Source: Deltaproteobacteria bacterium UBA7527
Lineage (GTDB): Bacteria > Desulfobacterota > Syntrophorhabdia > Syntrophorhabdales > Syntrophorhabdaceae
Direction of reading: 5' to 3'
Length of the DNA: 15,552 bases
NCBI GenBank assembly: GCA_002478225.1
Contig: DLMV01000031.1
Span: 899 to 16,450 of the forward strand
Numbering within the stretch: the stretch's first letter is position 1; the number at the start of each line of letters is the position of its first letter. A program made the translations under genes and the position numbers. Below the pieces are notes generated by a model, which saw only the letters and a program-made list of their open reading frames with translations, made no database searches and was not told where the DNA came from. Shown piece by piece: positions 11,724 to 15,552 of the stretch.

Positions 11724-13319
11724 ATGAAGATTGAGGATATAAGCAAGAAGACCGGCCAACTCGTCAGGATAGAACCTGAGGACCTCATGCCGCTGCCGTA
11801 CCCTTATGACGACCCCGCCAACGATCCTGTCATGAAAGAGGTCACGCAGGATCAGAAGGACCGCTACGAGGCGTCGCTCGACGGGATACTCGCCATCGGC
11901 ATACCGAAGCCGGCAAGCAGGGAAGAGGAGGAAAGGCTTGTAAGGCAGTTTCTCTCCGGATTGGAAAAGCTTCTCTCGCAGGAGAACAACTGGACGTTCC
12001 TCCAGCCGCTTTTGCATTCCCTCGATTATTGTGTGAAATGCCAGATATGCAATGACTCATGCCCGGCGTATATCGCGAGCGGAAAGAAGGAGATCTACCG
12101 TCCCACCTACCGTCCCGAGATACTCCGGAGGATCATCAACAAGTACATCAAAAAGAGGGGCGGCCTTCTGTCCAGATTAACAGGCAGTGACATTGAATTG
12201 AACTGGACCCTTGTGGCAAGGCTTGCGGAACTCGCTTACCGGTGCACAATATGCAGGAAATGCGCCCAGGTATGTCCTCTCGGCGTTGATAACGGCCTCA
12301 TCAGCCATGAGATACGGAAGATATTCAGCCAGGAGATGGGGATAGCCCCCAGAGAGCTTCATGAGATGGGCACAGTGCAGCAATTGAAGGCCGGGTCCTC
12401 GACAGGCATCACGCCAAAGGCCCTGGGCAATATCGTCGAGTTCATGGAAGAGGAGCTAGAGGAGAAGACAGGAAAGAAGATAAAGATACCGGTAGATAAA
12501 GAAGGGGCTGATATCCTTCTCATCCATAATGCCGGCGAGTTCCTTTCATGGCCTGAGAATACGGAGGCATTTGCGATCATCTTCGACGCGGCAGGCATCA
12601 GCTGGACGCTTGCGAGCGACCTTGTAGGCTATGACGCGGTAAACTACGGCGTCTGGTATGATGACATCCAGCTTGCAAGGATCGCCGTGAAGCACGCCGA
12701 GATCGCGCGGAAGCTCAAGGTAAAAAAGATCAATGTAGGCGAGTGCGGCCACGCCCACAAGGCAATGATCGTTGTCGCCGACAGGGTACTGACAGGGGAG
12801 CTCAACGTGCCGAGAGAAAGCGCCATCCCGATCCTTGCCGATCTGGTGCTGCGCGACAGGATCAGGCTCGATCCCGGGCGGAACGATTTCCCGGTCACGC
12901 TCCACGACCCCTGCAATATGGTAAGGCTCATGGGCATCGTCGAGCCGCAGAGGCAGATACTGAGAAAGATCTGTCTGCAGTTCAGGGAGATGGAGCCACG
13001 CGGCGTCGATAACTATTGCTGCGGCGGGGGAAGCGGCTTCGCCATCATGCAGTCCATGAACTTCCCGGACTGGAGGAGCGCCGTGTCGGGGAGGATTAAA
13101 CTGAAGCAGGTTCTGGACGCTTTCCGGGACGTCATCTCTCCGGATATCAGGAAATATGTCTGCGCCCCGTGCTCGAACTGCAAGGGACAGTTCAGGGACC
13201 TGTTCAACTACTATAATGTTAACGAAAAATGCGGCATATTCTACGGCGGCCTGGTCGAGCTTGTTGTCAACGCCATGGTCGATGTTGAAAAACCTTTCAT
13301 AGACTGGGAATGGCACTAA
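11724..13319 (+). CDS. dsrK: DsrK: HdrD-like catalytic iron-sulfur subunit of DsrMK
   Basis: A cytoplasmic iron-sulfur protein of 531 residues, homologous to HdrD. It is the site where the DsrC trisulfide is thought to be reduced. Two [4Fe-4S] motifs are at C103, C106, C109, C113 (CVKCQICNDSCP) and C174, C177, C180, C184 (CTICRKCAQVCP). CCG-type cysteine motifs for a noncubane cluster are HDPCNMVR with C397, YCCGGGSG with C432-C433, and CAPCSNC with C480, C483, C486. There is no membrane helix; it should dock on DsrM. ATG 11724 has only a weak AGGA 9 nt upstream, contributed by the filler tract. It is the last gene of the dsr operon; the next gene converges on it. With dsrM it forms the minimal two-subunit DsrMK rather than DsrMKJOP. 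Confidence 0.95.
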   Translation: MKIEDISKKTGQLVRIEPEDLMPLPYPYDDPANDPVMKEVTQDQKDRYEASLDGILAIGIPKPASREEEERLVRQFLSGLEKLLSQENNWTFLQPLLHSLDYCVKCQICNDSCPAYIASGKKEIYRPTYRPEILRRIINKYIKKRGGLLSRLTGSDIELNWTLVARLAELAYRCTICRKCAQVCPLGVDNGLISHEIRKIFSQEMGIAPRELHEMGTVQQLKAGSSTGITPKALGNIVEFMEEELEEKTGKKIKIPVDKEGADILLIHNAGEFLSWPENTEAFAIIFDAAGISWTLASDLVGYDAVNYGVWYDDIQLARIAVKHAEIARKLKVKKINVGECGHAHKAMIVVADRVLTGELNVPRESAIPILADLVLRDRIRLDPGRNDFPVTLHDPCNMVRLMGIVEPQRQILRKICLQFREMEPRGVDNYCCGGGSGFAIMQSMNFPDWRSAVSGRIKLKQVLDAFRDVISPDIRKYVCAPCSNCKGQFRDLFNYYNVNEKCGIFYGGLVELVVNAMVDVEKPFIDWEWH

Positions 13320-13324
13320 AACAG

Positions 13325-13398
13325 GAAAAACAAGTATACAGTAAGGAGTAGGCAGTAAAAAGTCCAATGACTATGAGTTATTGGCCATGAGCTGGATT
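13325..13398. repeat. GTAAGGAGTAGGCAGTAA intergenic word tract after dsrK
   Basis: Short variant words fill most of the gap between the convergent dsrK and CMD-like genes. GTAGGCAGTAA (13348-13358) is the exact reverse complement of 8516-8526. ATGAGTTATTGGCCATGAGC resembles ATGAGTTGATGGC at 8552. No convincing terminator for dsrK is visible here. Confidence 0.5.
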
Positions 13399-13431
13399 TC
13401 TATGTCTACGGTTTGCCTGCTCAGTGTTTTG

Positions 13432-13752
13432 TTATTTAGCTCCTGCCGTCATGGCGCTGTACACCGAATATGCCTCCATGAAAGCCGGGAATCCTACGGT
13501 GGGGAGGAGCAGAAGCAGCGCGTGCTTTATCTCCTCATCCGTCAGCCCCGCCTCTTTGCCTCTTAGGATGTGGGTCTCAAGGGATATCCTGTGGCCGCTG
13601 GCTCCTGAAACCGCTATCTTTATCAGCCAGCGGATCTTCTCCGGCAATGGCTCTCCCTGCACGTGGATCTCCTTGCCCAGGGCTTCGTGGCCTTCATAGA
13701 TGCGGGGAAACTCTTCCTTGAAACGCGTAAACATCTCATGCACATCTTTCAT
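13432..13752 (-). CDS. carboxymuconolactone decarboxylase-like (AhpD-fold) protein without CxxC
   Basis: A 106-residue all-helical protein of the CMD/AhpD superfamily. The core LIKIAVSGASGHRISLETHILRG... then GKEAGLTDEEIKHALLLLLPTVGF matches the family. In peroxidase members this site reads C-x-x-C-x-x-x-H. Here the cysteines are replaced by H54 and S57 while H61 remains, so a thiol redox role is unlikely and a decarboxylase-like or structural role is possible. ATG 13752 follows GAGGAGG by 6 nt. A promoter match lies upstream on the same strand. It converges on dsrK and is not part of that operon. The substrate is unknown. Confidence 0.82.
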   Translation of the reverse strand: MKDVHEMFTRFKEEFPRIYEGHEALGKEIHVQGEPLPEKIRWLIKIAVSGASGHRISLETHILRGKEAGLTDEEIKHALLLLLPTVGFPAFMEAYSVYSAMTAGAK

Positions 13753-13808
13753 AAAACGCCTCCTCTCTGTTATCCCTGATACGTCACCCTTTTAACGTTC
13801 TCTGTACC

Positions 13809-13837
13809 TTTTTAGTTTCAGAACATCCTTTTGTCAA
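13809..13837 (-). promoter_or_regulatory. sigma70-like promoter for the CMD-like gene
   Basis: On the minus strand TTGACA (plus 13832-13837) is 17 bp from TAAAAA (13809-13814, 4 of 6 matches). Transcription would start near 13802, about 50 nt before the ATG at 13752. Confidence 0.5.
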
Positions 13838-14125
13838 GTCACATTATCGTCTTTCTGGTGTTTCATTATTCTTCCGCGCAAAATCCAGATTAATCGATCG
13901 AACCTTGCAGCTATATAGAAATTGGTCGGAATGTCCTTTTTGCGATTCGCGACTTCGAGCATGATTTGAAGCGACCCGGCATCGAACCGGGTTCCCCGCG
14001 ACCATTGCCGATGAAGTGAAGCGTGCCTGCGGCCAGGGTGCGTTAAGGCCGATGCCCGCTGTTCGAAGACCAGGTCAAGTTCGGGCATCGAGCGGAACTG
14101 GATCGCTGCAAGGGTAAATTATTAT
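13838..14125. other. intergenic stretch without a recognised gene; tRNA T-arm-like hairpin
   Basis: No family is recognisable. One minus-strand frame (14088-13834, 84 residues, MPELDLVFEQRASALTHPGR...) is open but lacks a ribosome site. Two structures stand out. ACCCGG-TTCGATG-CCGGGT on the minus strand (13974-13992) has the stem, loop length and TTCGA loop of a tRNA T-arm. GATGCCCG (14051-14058) faces CGGGCATC (14082-14089). Acceptor and anticodon arms are missing, so it is not an intact tRNA. It could be a decayed gene, a tRNA-derived attachment scar or chance. Confidence 0.3.
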
Positions 14126-14152
14126 GCGCAGGGAGCAGGGAGCAAAAAAAGA
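14126..14152. repeat. GGGAGCAGGGAGCAAA word remnant
   Basis: GCGCAGGGAGCAGGGAGCAAAA is two copies of GGGAGCA. It matches the G/A-rich arm of the dsrC-dsrM tract (GGGGAGCAAAGGGG at 10582-10595). It appears to be a short, decayed copy of the same kind of filler. Confidence 0.4.
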
Positions 14153-14196
14153 GCATTCCGACAGTTCTAACAAGAAACTCTAATATCGTCTTTCCC

Positions 14197-14225
14197 TTGT
14201 GAAAGCTCTTCAATTCTGCTAATCT
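14197..14225 (+). promoter_or_regulatory. weak sigma70-like promoter before the cysteine synthase gene
   Basis: TTGTGA (14197-14202) and TAATCT (14220-14225) are 17 bp apart, with TG one base before the -10 (TGC-TAATCT, extended -10 form). The matches are modest. It would place the start near 14232, about 38 nt before the ATG. Confidence 0.3.
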
Positions 14226-14269
14226 TTTTGAGGAACGAGAACATTACGCATAATCAGGAGATACCACAT

Positions 14270-15178
14270 ATGAATATACTGTCGGCCATCGGCAACACAC
14301 CGCTTGTAGAACTGATGAACATTGACCTGCCCCCAGGCGTAAAGGTACTCTGCAAGCTTGAAGGGTGCAACCCCGGAGGCTCCATCAAGGATCGTCCCGC
14401 ACTTTATATGATCACCAGGGCCGAGGAGCGGGGAGAGCTTACAAAAGACAAGATCATACTTGAACCAACGTCCGGCAATACGGGGATAGCCATCGCAATG
14501 ATCGGCGCCGCGAAGGGATACCGCGTTGACCTCTGCATGCCGGAATGCGTCAGCACGGAAAGAAGGCTCATCCTTGAAGGGCTCGGCTCAAACGTCTTTC
14601 TCACATCCGCCAAGGAGAACATAGACGGGGCAATCAAGAGGGCGCACCAGCTCCTTGAAGAGTTTCCCGACAAGTACTACATGCCGAACCAGTACGACAA
14701 TGAAGACAACGTCCTTGCCCATTACGAGACAACGGGGCCGGAGATATACACCCAGACCAACGGCAACGTCGATTTCTTTGTCGCCGGCATGGGTACGACA
14801 GGAACGCTCATGGGCACGGCAAAATACCTGAAGGAAAAGAAACCGTCCGTTAAGATCGTCGGCGTTGAGCCGGTCATGGGCCATACCATCCAGGGATTAA
14901 AGAATATGACCGAATCGATCGTCCCAAAGATATACGACCCGAACATACTTGACCAGAAAGAGATGGTGGAGGACGGGGAGGCGTTCGAGGCAACCCGCTT
15001 CCTCGCCCAGAGAGAGGGGATCTTCGTTGGAACATCAAGCGGTGCGGCTGTAGCGGTAGCCCTCCGCATAGCCAGGAAGATAGACCGCGGAACGATCGTC
15101 GTCATCCTCCCTGACAGGGGCGATCGGTACCTGAGCACCACGCAGTTCAGGTCCATCTGCGCCAAGTGCCCGCCATAA
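14270..15178 (+). CDS. cysteine synthase (PLP-dependent, CysK/CysM family)
   Basis: A fold-type II PLP enzyme of 302 residues that makes cysteine from an activated serine and sulfide (or another sulfur donor). The PLP lysine is K40 in NPGGSIKDRPA. The substrate loop is EPTSGNTGIA at about 65-74, the phosphate-binding loop GTTGT near 174, and GTSSGAA near the C-terminus. PDRGDRYLSTTQF closes it where many CysK have DSGERYLST. CysK, CysM and O-phosphoserine sulfhydrylase cannot be told apart by eye, so I give no symbol. The frame is open to TTG 14228, but ATG 14270 has AGGAG 9 nt upstream and begins MNILSAIGNTPLVEL, the usual start. It stands alone downstream of the dsr locus and could draw on the sulfide made there. 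Confidence 0.93.
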   Translation: MNILSAIGNTPLVELMNIDLPPGVKVLCKLEGCNPGGSIKDRPALYMITRAEERGELTKDKIILEPTSGNTGIAIAMIGAAKGYRVDLCMPECVSTERRLILEGLGSNVFLTSAKENIDGAIKRAHQLLEEFPDKYYMPNQYDNEDNVLAHYETTGPEIYTQTNGNVDFFVAGMGTTGTLMGTAKYLKEKKPSVKIVGVEPVMGHTIQGLKNMTESIVPKIYDPNILDQKEMVEDGEAFEATRFLAQREGIFVGTSSGAAVAVALRIARKIDRGTIVVILPDRGDRYLSTTQFRSICAKCPP

Positions 15179-15286
15179 ACCGCATTGACTATAAAGCTCA
15201 CCCGGTATCCATAATAGGTTTTGACCCGTTATTCCGTTACGGCGGATCTTGTTGAGTTCCTTGTCTACTGCCTTAGGGATCGGCAT
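15035..15286 (-). pseudogene. short frame or gene remnant running into the 3' end of the cysteine synthase gene
   Basis: An 83-codon frame. ATG 15286 follows AAGGGGAGATT, a credible ribosome site. The first 36 codons outside the opposite gene read MPIPKAVDKELNKIRRNG..., which look protein-like. The remainder is antisense to the last 144 nt of the cysteine synthase gene and looks like shadow translation. It lies 53 nt downstream of the minus-strand DNA-binding protein gene. I read it as a truncated gene whose end was lost, or a tiny gene ending by read-through. The family is unknown. Confidence 0.25.
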
Positions 15287-15339
15287 AATCTCCCCTTTTC
15301 ACGAAACTATCCGGTTTATTATCTCACACGCACCGTAAC

Positions 15340-15552
15340 CTATTTTTTATAATATCCACCGGTCTTCTTGCTGCCTCTGAACTCTATTACACCCTCGTCA
15401 CGCAACTTTTTTATCCATCGTTCTATTGTTTTAACTGGCTTCTTCATTTCGCTTGCTATAATGTTTATTCTCCTGCCTGGGTTGTTTTCTACATACATTA
15501 ATAATATTTTTATTCCCTCACTTATTCCCTCACTTATTCCCTCACTTATTCC
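15340..15552 (-). CDS. C-terminus of a RecG/AlbA-2 (Schlafen-like) putative DNA-binding protein, partial
   Basis: The last 70 codons of a gene that starts beyond the window edge, ending at TAG 15340-15342. The repeat region GISEGISEGISEG is followed by a winged helix (RRINIIASEMKKPVKTIERW, then IKKLRDEGVIEFRGSKKTGGYY). This tail, Gly-Ile-Ser-Glu-type repeats then a helix-turn-helix with FRG-x-x-KTGGYY, is typical of COG2865-type proteins annotated as AlbA-2 domain or RecG-like transcriptional regulators, often tied to mobile or defence regions. The N-terminal AlbA-2 domain is not in view. Confidence 0.75.
   Translation of the reverse strand, partial: GISEGISEGISEGIKILLMYVENNPGRRINIIASEMKKPVKTIERWIKKLRDEGVIEFRGSKKTGGYYKK
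15512..15552. repeat. 12-bp tandem repeat encoding Gly-Ile-Ser-Glu
   Basis: ATTCCCTCACTT occurs at 15512-15523, 15524-15535 and 15536-15547 with no change and then continues off the window. On the minus strand it encodes the four-residue unit GISE. Copies with identical bases suggest recent expansion by slippage, in frame because 12 is a multiple of 3. Confidence 0.85.

Noticed and set aside
12546..13367. Minus-strand frame of 273 codons opposite dsrK
   Set aside because: It is antisense to conserved DsrK cysteine motifs, and its composition is that of a shadow frame.
13960..14035. A tRNA gene on the minus strand
   Set aside because: Only a T-arm-like hairpin is present; there is no matching acceptor stem, D-arm or anticodon arm.

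Overview
The window suggests an anaerobic bacterium that reduces sulfite (probably sulfate). It carries a dissimilatory sulfite reductase locus of the reductive kind: dsrA, dsrB, a DsrD-like gene, dsrN, dsrC, dsrM and dsrK. Next to it, pointing the other way, is an orange-protein (ORP/MrpORP) type gene cluster. Base composition is moderate, roughly half G+C. Sigma70-like TTGACA boxes and strong AGGAGG ribosome sites fit a bacterium rather than an archaeon. The gene set would suit Desulfobacterota, a syntrophic relative, Nitrospirota or a sulfate-reducing Firmicute; I cannot decide between them. sat, apr and qmo are not in view, and dsrJ, dsrO and dsrP do not follow dsrMK.

Layout. (1) 37-5289, minus strand: a COG1237 metallo-beta-lactamase-fold protein, an Mrp ATPase fused to a NifX/ORP domain, two MinD-type ATPases each with a two-cluster ferredoxin insert, a small Gly-rich DUF5320-like protein, and a DUF134 regulator fused to a second NifX/ORP domain. 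(2) 5290-5675: a divergent control region. It has a minus-strand promoter covered by a perfect 20-bp palindrome, a plus-strand TTGACA/TATATA promoter, and a terminator-like hairpin in the dsr leader. (3) 5676-13319, plus strand: dsrA-dsrB-[296-bp structured gap]-dsrD-dsrN-YHS protein-dsrC-dsrM-dsrK. (4) 13432-13752, minus strand: a carboxymuconolactone-decarboxylase-like protein without the CxxC pair. (5) 14270-15178, plus strand: a cysteine synthase. (6) 15340-15552, minus strand: the C-terminus of a RecG/AlbA-2-like DNA-binding protein with a 12-bp tandem repeat.

How the genes may work together. DsrAB reduces sulfite and loads the sulfur on DsrC. DsrMK would reduce the DsrC trisulfide with membrane electrons, DsrN would amidate siroheme, and DsrD would stimulate DsrAB. 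The cysteine synthase could use the sulfide. The minus-strand cluster matches the anaerobe-specific ORP system by family membership; its link to sulfite reduction is only positional.

Most unusual signals. Both fused ORP domains begin at an in-frame ATG 4-5 nt after a perfect AAGGAGG, so each may also be made as a free protein. A palindrome sits exactly on the -10 of the DUF134 promoter. Many intergenic gaps, including three inside the dsr operon, are filled with word-salad tracts. Separate gaps share exact 11-13-mers, in direct or inverted orientation, and some tracts supply the start codon or the only weak ribosome site of the next gene.
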